Of a stretch of 25,535 bases of DNA, positions 6,111-13,984 are shown piece after piece. A model generated the notes under the pieces. That model made no database searches, had not been told where the DNA came from, and saw only the letters and a program-made list of their open reading frames with translations. Origin of the DNA: a virus; the IMG/VR virus record IMGVR_UViG_3300009094_000064, positions 1-25,535 of that record; one strand, 5' to 3'. Each line of letters opens with the position of its first letter. Position 1 is the stretch's first letter. The position numbers were made by a program, and so were the translations under genes.

Positions 6111-8062
6111 TGCCACGCAAATACAGACCGCCCAGCGCGAATACGAGCGACAGAATGCGCGTTAATCGCGCATCAGCCGCCGTCGTTGAGGAGACTGGAG
6201 ACGCCGAGAAAGACGGCGCTTTATGGATGTCGCGCCTGATGAAAACGCTCCATATGCGAATGGAGTCGGACAATGGAGACCGCCATTGGGCCGCGTATCG
6301 CAACTGGTTCAATGGACGCCAGTGGCAGTTTGAGGACACCGGGAAGAACTCGTGGGATCTGTACAGTGACACGATCACGAGCGTCTACACGAACAATATC
6401 GTCCAAACCATCGCGTCGGCCTATATGCCGTTTCTACTCAACGGCAAGATCGAATTCAAGGTCAAGCCGAAGCCGAATCGCCCCGGCGACGTGAACGCGG
6501 CGGAAATCCACACCTCGATGCTCAATTACGAGTGGGGCGAGCGGGAGATGACCGAACAGGTCAAAAAGGTAGTCGATGACGTCGTAGTGATCGGTCACGG
6601 AATAGCCGAAACGGCCTATGTGGTCGAGGTAGACGAAGCGCGCCGCAAATCTTCGGGCAATATCGAGTACCGCGATTACGTCAAGCGGGACGCCGCCATT
6701 GTCGAATGGGTAGACCCGCATGATTTCCTTCACGACCTGACCGGACGCGACGGGACGCCAAGGACGGGCCGATGGGCGGCAAGGCGAAGCTGGATTCCAA
6801 TCGCAAACGTTGTCGCCAACAAGCGCTACGATCCGAAGGTTACAAGACTAATCGAATCCGGCGCCGCCTCCCACAATCTGACTTCCCGTTCAGCCTACAG
6901 GAACGACGCCCGGTTCAGCGCGGGCGGAATGTTCGGGAAAGACCTAGCCGTTAGGATTCCCGAGGAATCATCAATCGCCATATGGGAAATCTGGGACAAG
7001 GGCTACAGACAGGTGATGACGATGGCCGAGGGTCTTCCCTACCCTCTCGACGTTGAGCCCTGGCGCTATGCCTATCTCGACGGGCTGCCCTTCGTGATGA
7101 TCCAGTTTCTTCGGGCTGAAGGCCTGCTTTACCCGATCGGCGTGGCGCGCCAGCTCAAAGACACGCAGCTTCAGACAAATCGCATCCGTACTCAGCAAAT
7201 TCAAAACGTTCGAGCGCAAAAGAACATGTACGGAGCAACCCCGGGCGTAGCGAAGGAGGCCCTTGACGATTTCGCCAATCTGCCGAATCTGAGCGTTATT
7301 CGAATGGAGCGGAACGGCGACTTGTTCGCAATCGATAATCCGCAGCTCAATCGAGACAACCTGATTTTAGAGCAAGCCATCGCGCAGGACGGAAACAAGG
7401 CCACAGGGGCCGATGCGATATTCCAGGGCGAAACGCCATCGGCGCGGACGCCCGCAGGGGTCGTCACGACGCAAGTTAATGTCATGCGTCTGAAGGCCGA
7501 CGATAAAATCTCAAACGTCGAGGCGGGCGTAAACGAGATCGCCCGCCAAGTCCTTCAGCATTTGAAGGCTAACCGAGTGCAATCCGACGTAATTGAGATC
7601 GTCGGCCTTCTCGGCTCCCAGTGGCGCGAATACAGCCATGCTGAGATACAGGCCGAAACCGATGTCACGGTCAGCTATTTTGCGGCGCCGAAAAGCAATC
7701 CCGATGTCGAGCGGCAGCAAAAGACGCAAGTGGTTCAAGTTGCCGCGCAGTTCGACCCGCTCATGGCGCAATCGGGATCGCCCGTGCGTATCAACTTCGT
7801 CGAGCTATTTGCCTGGCTCTTGAAATCCTTCCCCGACTATCAAGACGTGGGGCGATTCTTTACGCCTGCGCTATCGGTTCAACCTGAGCTACAGCAAACC
7901 CTGGCGCCCGCTGGCGCAGGGGCGGGCATGCCTCCCGCTCTTGCCGGCCAGCTCGCGCCGCAACAGATTCCCGGCCAGCCTGGCGTAGAAAATCCAGGCG
8001 AGGGCCTTTCAGAGCAAGACTTACTAATGCAAATACTTGGCTCATCGAGCCAGATGCAGTGA
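6110..8062 (+). CDS. Portal protein
   Basis: The protein has 650 residues, directly coupled to TerL (TAATG) with GAGGAA upstream. The first ~50 residues are charged. A segment near residues 60-110 (NWFNGRQWQFE, then NIVQTIASAYMPFLLNGK) is typical of portals, where the chain describes a W-x-G...N.i...v...y...lf..p pattern. A middle domain holds WVDPHDFLHDLTGRD, and a helical stem region lies near 340-460 (LKDTQLQTNRIRTQQIQNVR). Late residues turn helical and Pro/Gln/Ala-rich (near 595-650), resembling a podovirus barrel/crown tail. The portal is the dodecameric DNA gate and the platform for tail assembly. Length and position between TerL and scaffold agree; morphology subtype is inferred. Confidence 0.85.
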   Translation: MPRKYRPPSANTSDRMRVNRASAAVVEETGDAEKDGALWMSRLMKTLHMRMESDNGDRHWAAYRNWFNGRQWQFEDTGKNSWDLYSDTITSVYTNNIVQTIASAYMPFLLNGKIEFKVKPKPNRPGDVNAAEIHTSMLNYEWGEREMTEQVKKVVDDVVVIGHGIAETAYVVEVDEARRKSSGNIEYRDYVKRDAAIVEWVDPHDFLHDLTGRDGTPRTGRWAARRSWIPIANVVANKRYDPKVTRLIESGAASHNLTSRSAYRNDARFSAGGMFGKDLAVRIPEESSIAIWEIWDKGYRQVMTMAEGLPYPLDVEPWRYAYLDGLPFVMIQFLRAEGLLYPIGVARQLKDTQLQTNRIRTQQIQNVRAQKNMYGATPGVAKEALDDFANLPNLSVIRMERNGDLFAIDNPQLNRDNLILEQAIAQDGNKATGADAIFQGETPSARTPAGVVTTQVNVMRLKADDKISNVEAGVNEIARQVLQHLKANRVQSDVIEIVGLLGSQWREYSHAEIQAETDVTVSYFAAPKSNPDVERQQKTQVVQVAAQFDPLMAQSGSPVRINFVELFAWLLKSFPDYQDVGRFFTPALSVQPELQQTLAPAGAGAGMPPALAGQLAPQQIPGQPGVENPGEGLSEQDLLMQILGSSSQMQ

Positions 8063-8069
8063 GGAGACT

Positions 8070-8285
8070 ATGACCGACGATCAACTAAAGGTAATTTTCA
8101 GTTATCACGCAGCCACCGAAGCGCAGCGCGTTTCCCACGACCAGATCAATACCGCGTTTCTGGAGTGCGCCCGCGTAATTAATGCGGCTGTTCCTGAAGG
8201 ACCGGGCAAGACGGTCGCGATCCGCAAACTATCCGAAGCGCGCATGCAGGCTAACCACTGCGTTGCGCTGGAGGGGATATTTTAA
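8070..8285 (+). CDS. Acb2/Tad1-hairpin-domain protein, probable anti-CBASS cyclic-nucleotide sponge
   Basis: The protein has 71 residues from ATG 8070, with GAGGAG at 8061-8066. An in-frame ATG at 8037 lies inside the portal gene and lacks that signal. The sequence follows the Acb2 helical-hairpin pattern: an aromatic-Y-H start (IFSYHAATEAQ), a helix ending in ECARVINAAVPEG, then KTVAIRKLSEARMQANHCVA, where family members show E..lAi.kLeeA.mwANAaIA. Acb2 proteins form compact oligomers that bind cyclic di- and trinucleotides, depriving CBASS effectors of their signal. Here the usual Tyr before the first helix is His (SHDQI) and the last Ala-rich motif is changed, so ligand choice may differ. 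It sits between portal and scaffold, immediately upstream of three more small genes. The assignment is from pattern memory, not a search. Confidence 0.72.
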   Translation: MTDDQLKVIFSYHAATEAQRVSHDQINTAFLECARVINAAVPEGPGKTVAIRKLSEARMQANHCVALEGIF

Positions 8286-8522
8286 ATGTTCCAAACAACC
8301 GTCAGATGTAAATCGCTCAGATTGGCCGAGCGCCACAAGGAAGGCAACGCCGAATCCGTAGGAGTGGGCCGCAGGGCCGACGTCGAAGAGTACACGGAGG
8401 CAAACCTTGAGGGTGGAGACGACAAGACCCATTTCTTCTTCTCGTTTCCGGTCAGCCTTCTCGACGCCGATTTAAAAATTGGCGATGAAATTCTAGTCAC
8501 GTTTGAAAGGAAAAACAGATAA
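8286..8522 (+). CDS. Small protein, unknown function
   Basis: The protein has 78 residues. The ATG follows the upstream TAA without a gap, and GGAGGGGA at 8271-8278 provides a strong ribosome site inside the Acb2-like gene. It is not recognised. Beta-strand-like segments at both ends (FQTTVRCKSLRLAER; THFFFSFPVSLL; DEILVTFERKNR) enclose a charged middle, which would fit a small beta-barrel or SH3/OB-type fold. The tight coupling to the anti-CBASS candidate suggests co-expression, and possibly another host-interaction protein. Confidence 0.7.
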   Translation: MFQTTVRCKSLRLAERHKEGNAESVGVGRRADVEEYTEANLEGGDDKTHFFFSFPVSLLDADLKIGDEILVTFERKNR

Positions 8523-8524
8523 CC

Positions 8525-8683
8525 ATGAAACTTAAACTCATACTCTCAATGCTCCTTCCCTTGATGAACATGGCGGTAACGACGCTCCGCGAGAAGGATG
8601 ACAATTCGACCGGAGTGGACGATATAGCGGCAAACCAGATCGAAGCCGCTATTAAGAGTCTACAGGACTACACGAATAGCTAA
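8525..8683 (+). CDS. 52-residue small protein with hydrophobic N-terminus
   Basis: The ATG at 8525 lies two bases after the previous stop, with GAAAGGAA at 8507-8514 upstream; the frame closes at TAA 8681-8683. The N-terminus (MKLKLILSMLLPLMNMAV) is hydrophobic with two lysines, like a short signal or membrane-associated helix. The rest is acidic and helical (DDIAANQIEAAIKSLQDYTN). No family is recognised. Gap-free packing in the operon and a good ribosome site make it likely real despite its size. Confidence 0.6.
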   Translation: MKLKLILSMLLPLMNMAVTTLREKDDNSTGVDDIAANQIEAAIKSLQDYTNS

Positions 8684-8686
8684 AGG

Positions 8687-8760
8687 TTTCAGGGCCGTCA
8701 GGCGCATGTGGCCGGTTGGCGGATTGAGACACGGCCAACCGTCGCCTGTCGGTCCTGAAA
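8687..8760 (+). ncRNA. Long two-part RNA hairpin upstream of the zinc-ribbon gene
   Basis: The outer arms at 8687-8704 and 8743-8760 pair over 18 positions, with one G-U pair and one T-T mismatch (TTTCAGG at one end, CCTGAAA at the other). An inner perfect 8-bp stem, CGGTTGGC (8713-8720) with GCCAACCG (8734-8741), encloses a 13-nt loop. The two stems are separated by 8 nt on the left and 1 nt on the right. There is no T tract, so it is not a standard terminator. It fills nearly the whole gap between the 52-residue gene and the next start at 8769. Plausible roles are RNase III processing, 3'-end protection, a translation switch for the next gene, or a structured small RNA. Confidence 0.6.
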
Positions 8761-8768
8761 GCAAACAT

Positions 8769-9230
8769 ATGCCGCTATTTCAATTCAACTGTAAAACTGA
8801 TGGAGTATTTGAAGTTCTCCGCAACAGCCTGCCCAAGAATCAGCGCCATAAATGCCCGAAGTGCGGCAAGTCTTCGGCCTTCGTCTGGCCCCTGACGGTG
8901 ATGAAACCTGACACCCTATGGGCTGGCCATGTGATCGCCAATCAAGGCTACTTCACGTCGGAATCGCAGTTAGGGAGAGTCATGAAGAAAAAGAAACATA
9001 CCCGCATTGGAGATCGGAGCGACATAGAAGGAATGAAGGCGATGGCGGACGCGGCGGCAAAGGCTCGTGACGCCAAATTTGCCGAAGAGTCCAGCGAGTT
9101 TATGCGAAACGCGGCGGGTGAGCGCGGGCTGTTGGACGCATTTGGCAATCTCAAACCGGAAGCATCCAAACCTCTAACCGATACCCCCCTCGTATCCAGC
9201 AATGACCCCAGAGTTAAAGTAAAACCTTAG
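8769..9230 (+). CDS. FmdB-like zinc-ribbon phage protein
   Basis: The protein has 153 residues from ATG 8769 (MPLFQFNCKTDGVFEV). Earlier in-frame ATGs would run through the hairpin and are rejected. The N-terminal ~45 residues match the FmdB-type zinc-ribbon layout (MP.f.f.C...G.fEv, then KCPKCGKSSAF). One ligand position is changed, because the first pair is C-K-T-D rather than C-x-x-C. The remainder is basic and then helical (KKKKHTRIGDRSDIEGMKAM, AAAKARDAKFAEESSEFM), ending in a loose tail. The Shine-Dalgarno is weak (GAAAG at 8757-8761, which lies in the hairpin arm), so folding could control translation. It lies just before the head-gene promoter. FmdB-like phage proteins have no agreed role; structural or regulatory functions are both possible. 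Confidence 0.6.
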   Translation: MPLFQFNCKTDGVFEVLRNSLPKNQRHKCPKCGKSSAFVWPLTVMKPDTLWAGHVIANQGYFTSESQLGRVMKKKKHTRIGDRSDIEGMKAMADAAAKARDAKFAEESSEFMRNAAGERGLLDAFGNLKPEASKPLTDTPLVSSNDPRVKVKP

Positions 9231-9248
9231 CTCACCGCTCGTATCTAT

Positions 9249-9277
9249 TTGACACGAAAGAGAAACAGGCTAATAAT
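9249..9277 (+). promoter_or_regulatory. Strong sigma70-type promoter for head and tail genes
   Basis: TTGACA (9249-9254), a 17-bp spacer and AATAAT (9272-9277; TAATAA with a 16-bp spacer overlaps it) are close to the bacterial consensus, followed by C and CGCGCG. Transcription should start near 9283-9285. The promoter sits in the only non-coding gap before scaffold and capsid genes, so a host-type polymerase can read the structural genes directly. Confidence 0.8.
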
Positions 9278-9279
9278 CC

Positions 9280-9298
9280 GCGCGTCAGATTAGCGCGC
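9280..9298 (+). promoter_or_regulatory. Short GC hairpin at the 5' end of the structural transcript
   Basis: GCGCG (9280-9284) pairs with CGCGC (9294-9298), with one further G-T pair inside the stem. Predicted transcription starts near its left arm, so only part may be in the RNA. If it is included, it could protect the 5' end upstream of the scaffold ribosome site GGAGAAG (9302-9308). Confidence 0.3.
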
Positions 9299-9312
9299 AC
9301 TGGAGAAGATGT

Positions 9313-10314
9313 ATGAAAATACAAGCGCCAACTGGACAAGGTTTAGGCGTCCAAAAGTTTTCGATGAAGACGACACCGGGCGGCGGACTTCAGTTCGACG
9401 GGAACGCCCAGACTCCGTTGCAGGCGGCGGCGAGCGCCGCTGAACCTCCAGAGGTTCCCGCCGAAACTCCCGCTCTCGCGCCTACGCCAGTAGCGCCAGC
9501 AACAGCTTTCTCGCGACTCTATCCAGGCGTAGACCCTTCAAAAGTCGAAATGGTCTTAGACGATAAGACCAGAAAGATTCGATTCAAGCCGATCGAGGCG
9601 CCGGCTGATGTTCCGCCCGATCCGGTTACAGCGCCGACCCCACCGGCGCCCGTGGTCACATCCGAGCCTGACGCCATCGCGTTACTGAAGGCCGAGATTG
9701 CCGAGCGGGATAAATTGCAGACCGCAATGCTTACCGCAATGATGAGCGGCAGGCCGCTCATGGAAGTGCTAAGCGGCGCCCCGGCAAAGCCCGCCGAGCC
9801 GGATTACAGTCGCTTTGACCTGGAGGACGAAGAAGGGCGCGCGGCTTATGCGCAAGCGGTCAGGGCTGATGCAATTGCCGCCGCGAAGGCCGAGCTGCAG
9901 GCCGAGATGCGGAATCATCTCCCGCAGATTCAGAACGCCAACAAACATGGCGAGCATTTCGCCCTTCAGGCCAAGTACGGTAAGGAGCCGGATTTCGAGC
10001 AAAAGTCTGCGCTCGCGCAAAAGCTGGCCGGCAACAATCCGAACGTTTCAATTGAAGCAACCTACAACCTGATTAACCAGATTCAGGCCGGGCTAGGCGT
10101 CAGTCCCGCGCCGACCCCGACCGTCAAGCAACCTTCAAACCCGATCCTTACGCCCGCGCAGCAAGCGGAAAAAGCCGCACAGGCCGCGCGCTATCAATCA
10201 ACGAACGGAGGCCGGGCGACTGGCCCGCCCGAACCACCGCCCGAAGTCGCCAAGAACTTCAAAAAACTGGCGCATTGGGTGGCTCAACAGCAAGCTCTGG
10301 GCAATCTTCAATAA
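9313..10314 (+). CDS. Head scaffolding protein
   Basis: The protein has 333 residues. It is rich in Ala, Pro, Glu and Gln, with no stable globular core in the first ~120 residues (many P-A-P-T-P runs). A helical region at ~125-215 (EPDAIALLKAEIAERDKLQT; AYAQAVRADAIAAAKAELQA) is followed by a C-terminal basic/aromatic helix (AKNFKKLAHWVAQQQALGN), which resembles the capsid-binding end of phage scaffolds. It is the first gene after a strong promoter and directly precedes the major capsid gene, as scaffolds do. Scaffolds guide procapsid assembly and then leave or are cleaved. No protease motif is seen. The assignment is by composition and position. Confidence 0.75.
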   Translation: MKIQAPTGQGLGVQKFSMKTTPGGGLQFDGNAQTPLQAAASAAEPPEVPAETPALAPTPVAPATAFSRLYPGVDPSKVEMVLDDKTRKIRFKPIEAPADVPPDPVTAPTPPAPVVTSEPDAIALLKAEIAERDKLQTAMLTAMMSGRPLMEVLSGAPAKPAEPDYSRFDLEDEEGRAAYAQAVRADAIAAAKAELQAEMRNHLPQIQNANKHGEHFALQAKYGKEPDFEQKSALAQKLAGNNPNVSIEATYNLINQIQAGLGVSPAPTPTVKQPSNPILTPAQQAEKAAQAARYQSTNGGRATGPPEPPPEVAKNFKKLAHWVAQQQALGNLQ

Positions 10315-10347
10315 GCCCTCGGCTTCTTGCCGCAATAGGAGAACCTG

Positions 10348-11379
10348 ATGGCCTTAGATACCTCTTTCAATCGCGTAGTCGCAACCACCTTGCCGCTCTA
10401 CGCTCCGAGAGTTACGGAATCCATAGTAGGCGGAATCGCCTTGCTGTGGAAAATGGCGATGATGGACGGAGTTGAAACCCGTCCAGGTGGAACACAGATC
10501 GGCGAGCCGACGATCTTGACCGCGAATACCACCGTCCACTCATATACGGAATTCCAAACCCTTGATACAACGCTCCAGTCCGATCCGAATATCGCTTCCT
10601 ATCTTTGGAAGATCATCGCCGGAACCGAGGGTTTGAGCCTGCTCGAACAGGGCAAGAATTCCAATAGCGCTACGGCGCCCGTGGACCTCTGGGACGCGAT
10701 CATCAATCGCCTGGCCCTCTCGATGCGCATTGAGGTCAACCGGGAGCTGTTCCTTGACGGAACCGGAGGCGGCGGCGCGGATCTGACCGGCCTGGCCATC
10801 GGCCTGGATTTTGCCGGAACCAACAGCGTCTACGGCAATATTGACAGCGCGACTTTCACCAACTGGCGCAATCAGACAAGGGCAAGCCCGGCGCTAAACG
10901 TGCTGGATTTGACCACTCCCGCGAATCAGACCGCGATGGTTCGGACCATGCGCCAGCTCGCAAACGACTGCTCCAGCCAAAACGAATGGCCGACGATGTA
11001 TATCACCTCGAAGGAGATTCACGAGGCATGGGAGAGCACGGTCGTTTTAAACGAGCGATTTCAGCGCGAGAGCTTCGACGACGACATGGTTCGGTCGGGA
11101 TTTCAGAACTTCATCTTCAAGGGTGGAGTGCTGTGCTTCGACGATCATATTTTCCCGAACACACTTTCAGCCTCCCCGAGCGCCACGGCAGGCCACGGCT
11201 TTCTCGCGCTCAATCTCAAATATCTCAAGTTCGTGATGATGGAAAACTTCGACTTCGTAATGAGCGATCCTATTCGCCCGTTCGACCAGATGGCCGATGT
11301 TATCCAGATGATCCTTCACTCAAACCTTGTGATGAGCAATCGTCGGCGTCAGGGCCGCACCAACTTCAGAACCGCATAA
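10348..11379 (+). CDS. Major capsid protein (HK97-fold type)
   Basis: The protein has 343 residues, with AGGAG at 10336-10340 upstream. Features seen in this capsid group are an N-terminal segment without a delta domain and a helix-rich middle (NRLALSMRIEVNRELFLDGT). The chain DLTGLAIGLDFAGTNSVYG lies near residues 148-168, followed by TNWRNQT. Later come MYITSKEIHEAW (P-domain-like strand and helix) and the end region GHGFLALNLKYLKFVMMENF. Such proteins form the icosahedral shell. High expression is expected from the promoter at 9249. A small hairpin (CGGC/GCCG, 10320-10332) lies in the gap before it. Homology to a defined Pfam capsid family was not tested, but length, order and pattern make the call strong. 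Confidence 0.85.
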   Translation: MALDTSFNRVVATTLPLYAPRVTESIVGGIALLWKMAMMDGVETRPGGTQIGEPTILTANTTVHSYTEFQTLDTTLQSDPNIASYLWKIIAGTEGLSLLEQGKNSNSATAPVDLWDAIINRLALSMRIEVNRELFLDGTGGGGADLTGLAIGLDFAGTNSVYGNIDSATFTNWRNQTRASPALNVLDLTTPANQTAMVRTMRQLANDCSSQNEWPTMYITSKEIHEAWESTVVLNERFQRESFDDDMVRSGFQNFIFKGGVLCFDDHIFPNTLSASPSATAGHGFLALNLKYLKFVMMENFDFVMSDPIRPFDQMADVIQMILHSNLVMSNRRRQGRTNFRTA

Positions 11380-11388
11380 GGAGAAAAT

Positions 11389-11895
11389 ATGTCAGATGTG
11401 ATTGTAGGATGCGATCCCACTCGCGTGGATACCGTCGCCGCGTTCACACCCGGAACCGAGAGCGCTCATCCCGATACGGCAAACTTTCCAGGGACAAAAC
11501 TCCGTTACGTCAAAGCGGTGACGGCCTTTGCCCTCGGAGACTCGCTGAAGCTCAAAACGGATGAAGTGCTAGAGCCTAACGCCCTGGTTCCAACGGCGGC
11601 AATACAGGAACCCATTGTAGGAATTGCTCACGTTGCGATAGGCGCAGGCTCCTTTGGGTGGATAACTCGACATGGCCGGGTTGCGTCGGCGAAAGCGGCG
11701 GCTTCCACTGCGGCCGGCGCCCGATTGGGATCGTCGGCCACGGCGGGCACACTCACCACGCTCACGCAGGCGGATTCCAACTTCACAAGCAATGACTACT
11801 TCGAACTGCTGGCCTACGCGCAGTCGCCAATCGTCGCGCTCGACGCTAACGACTCGAACGGCGCAAACATCGAAGTCTACATAGGGCAAGGATGA
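11389..11895 (+). CDS. Capsid decoration/cement-like protein
   Basis: The protein has 168 residues, beginning 9 bases after the capsid stop, with AAGGAG just upstream of its ATG. It is Ala-, Gly-, Ser- and Thr-rich and beta-rich with no cysteine near the end. The pattern YVKAVTAFALGDSLKLKTDE, PIVGIAHVAIGAGSFGW and RHGRVASAKAAASTAAGARL resembles DUF2190-type capsid cement proteins (a value carried with alternating short strands and a G.v.v...G.v motif). Such proteins stabilise the expanded head. Its stop overlaps the start of the following enzyme by 4 bases (ATGA), which links the modifying enzyme to head protein synthesis. Confidence 0.5.
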   Translation: MSDVIVGCDPTRVDTVAAFTPGTESAHPDTANFPGTKLRYVKAVTAFALGDSLKLKTDEVLEPNALVPTAAIQEPIVGIAHVAIGAGSFGWITRHGRVASAKAAASTAAGARLGSSATAGTLTTLTQADSNFTSNDYFELLAYAQSPIVALDANDSNGANIEVYIGQG

Positions 11896-13760
11896 TCCAA
11901 ACAAAGCTCAATCTAGGGTCTGGTGGCTCGCCTATGGCGGGCTACCACAACCTTGACATCAAAACCCATGACGAAATCTATCCGCTGCCGGTGGACGATG
12001 GCACGGTAGACGAAGTTCGCGCCAGCCACGTCCTTGAACACTTCCCACATGGCGAAGTCGCGGCCGTGGTGAAGGAATGGGCGCGAGTTCTCAAGCCGGG
12101 CGGTAAGCTCAAAATCGCCGTTCCTGATTTTGATTGGATAGTTAAGGCATACTCAAACGGACACAGGGGCGACGTCAGGCTTAAACACTACCTTTTTGGC
12201 GGACAGCGCGACGGGGACGACTTTCACAAGACATCCTTTAATGAAGAAGAGTTAAAAGCGCTACTCGAAGGCGCCGGACTTGTGGACGTCCAGAAATGGG
12301 AATCCGACGCGCCGGACTGTTCGAGCTATCAAGTCTCCCTGAATCTCGAAGCGCGTAAGCCGGAACCGAAACTGACCTACGCTCCGACTCCGACCTACGA
12401 ATTCATCAAAGACTCGAAGGGCGTAATTCACGTCGGAGCGAACACGGGACAGGCGCGAGATATTTACGCGCAGGCTGGATTGCCGGTCATCTGGATAGAG
12501 GCGGAACCTTCGACGTTCGCCCAACTGGGCGCGAACATCCTGGACTACCCGGGCCAGCGGGCGCTGAACTATCTGATAACCGACAAGGACGGCGGGGAGC
12601 ACACGTTTCACGTCTCCAGCAATGACGGACAGTCATCGTCCATCTTCGACTTCGGCAAACATACGGAAATCTGGCCAGACATCGAATATGTTCACTCCTT
12701 CAAGTCCGAAGGAACAACCCTGAAGACCGCCCTGCAGCGCCATAGTATCAGCCTCGACGAATACGACACGTTGATACTCGACACGCAGGGATCGGAATTG
12801 CTCGTACTAAAGGGCGCGGGGGATCTGCTCGACAGGTTTAAATTCATTCGCGCCGAGGCTTGCGACTTCGAGCTGTACAAGGGCGGCTGTCTTCTCAAGG
12901 ACCTCGACGATTACCTCATACCGCGCGGCTTCGAGCGCGTAATGACCTGGCACTACAAGCGCAGCCCGCAGCCCGAAGTCGAGCGGATCTACGAGGCGCT
13001 GTATCAGAAGAAGGCCGAGGTAAAGAAGACCCGCGAAATAAAGCCGATATACATTCACGATGAGCAGACAGGGGCGAAGGCGATTTGGAGCGTTGCGGCA
13101 ATGGCGAGCGTCCCGCGCCTGGGCTTTCAGGCCCATATGGGCGCGTCGGAGCGGGCTTTCGCAGATCCTCGAATACCGATGCTAAGGCTGAGCGGCTGCG
13201 TGTTCTGGGAAATGACCATGCAGGGCGGCTTCAATTCGTTAATCAAGTCCGGCGCCGACTACATAATCACGACGGACTACGACACGATATTCACCGGCGA
13301 GGATGTAAAGGAACTGCTACGGCTCGTCGTTCGATACCCTGAAGCCGACGCCATAGCGGCCTGGCAGGCCTCCCGCTGGAAGGACCATCCCCCGCTCGCG
13401 GGAATCAAGACAGAAAGAGGCTGGAACGGCGCCGTCTCAATCGAAGAAATGAAGCGCTACGACCTGACCGAAGTTGACAACACGGTCTACGCCCTGACGA
13501 TCATTAAGACTGCGGCCCTAAAGAAAATACCCAAGCCGTGGTTTGTGAACATCCCGAACGCGGAGGGCGAATGGGAGCACGGCAAACATGACGCCGATAG
13601 TTATTTTTGGTCGAAATTCAGGGAGGCCGGCAACAAGCTGTACATGGCGAACAATGTACGCGTCGGCCATCTGCATGAAGAAGTCCTATGGGTGGACAGC
13701 GACTTTAATTTAATCAAGCAAGGCTTGACCGATTACTATTCGAAGGGCCGACCCTTCTAA
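11892..13760 (+). CDS. Three-domain methyltransferase / FkbM methyltransferase / glycosyltransferase
   Basis: The 622 residues fall into three recognisable units. Residues 1-~155 are a class I SAM-dependent methyltransferase: LNLGSG (6-11) binds SAM, and SHVLEHF (45-51), WARVLKPGG (63-71) and KIAVPDFDWI (74-83) are hallmark motifs. Residues ~170-375 are an FkbM-type methyltransferase: IHVGANTGQ (179-187), WIEAEPSTF (201-209) and LILDTQGSELLVLKGAG (294-310), which is the usual D.qG.E...L.G motif. Residues ~385-622 look like a GT-A glycosyltransferase with a DxD-like TTDYDTIF (460-467), DADSYFW (567-573) and VGHLHEE (591-597). FkbM enzymes O-methylate sugars, so the product may add and methylate a glycan. 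It lies between decoration and tail genes, so a virion protein is a likely target (inference). Confidence 0.85.
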   Translation: MIQTKLNLGSGGSPMAGYHNLDIKTHDEIYPLPVDDGTVDEVRASHVLEHFPHGEVAAVVKEWARVLKPGGKLKIAVPDFDWIVKAYSNGHRGDVRLKHYLFGGQRDGDDFHKTSFNEEELKALLEGAGLVDVQKWESDAPDCSSYQVSLNLEARKPEPKLTYAPTPTYEFIKDSKGVIHVGANTGQARDIYAQAGLPVIWIEAEPSTFAQLGANILDYPGQRALNYLITDKDGGEHTFHVSSNDGQSSSIFDFGKHTEIWPDIEYVHSFKSEGTTLKTALQRHSISLDEYDTLILDTQGSELLVLKGAGDLLDRFKFIRAEACDFELYKGGCLLKDLDDYLIPRGFERVMTWHYKRSPQPEVERIYEALYQKKAEVKKTREIKPIYIHDEQTGAKAIWSVAAMASVPRLGFQAHMGASERAFADPRIPMLRLSGCVFWEMTMQGGFNSLIKSGADYIITTDYDTIFTGEDVKELLRLVVRYPEADAIAAWQASRWKDHPPLAGIKTERGWNGAVSIEEMKRYDLTEVDNTVYALTIIKTAALKKIPKPWFVNIPNAEGEWEHGKHDADSYFWSKFREAGNKLYMANNVRVGHLHEEVLWVDSDFNLIKQGLTDYYSKGRPF

Positions 13761-13771
13761 GGGGAAATTTT

Positions 13772-13984
13772 ATGCCTGCAATGAAGAAAATGAAGAAAAC
13801 GACAATTGGCAAGAAGGGCCAATTCAACACGAATACTACGAATCCGAGCGCCGGCAGAGGCGGCGGACCAAAGGGCTTTGTTGTTTCGAGCACTTCAACC
13901 GTAAGTCAGGGCGCGGGAGCGAAGGCTGGCGCGCACGGCAAAGCGATGGGAACCCGCAAGGGCGGCGGCGGGAGGTCGTACTAA
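13772..13984 (+). CDS. Small basic glycine-rich protein, unknown function
   Basis: The protein has 70 residues, with AAGGGGAA before the ATG. It is almost entirely Lys/Arg, Gly, Ser, Thr and Asn (MPAMKKMKKTTIGKKGQFN; GRGGGPKGF; MGTRKGGGGRSY), so it is probably disordered and strongly positive. It has no cysteine and no acidic residue. It could bind DNA inside the capsid, act as a small head or tail component, or be the modified partner of the preceding glycosyltransferase; none of this is shown. The stop overlaps the next start by one base. Confidence 0.65.
   Translation: MPAMKKMKKTTIGKKGQFNTNTTNPSAGRGGGPKGFVVSSTSTVSQGAGAKAGAHGKAMGTRKGGGGRSY

Noticed and set aside
10320-10332. CGGC/GCCG hairpin between scaffold and capsid genes as a terminator
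   Set aside because: The stem is only 4 bp with no T tract; a terminator here would block capsid expression.
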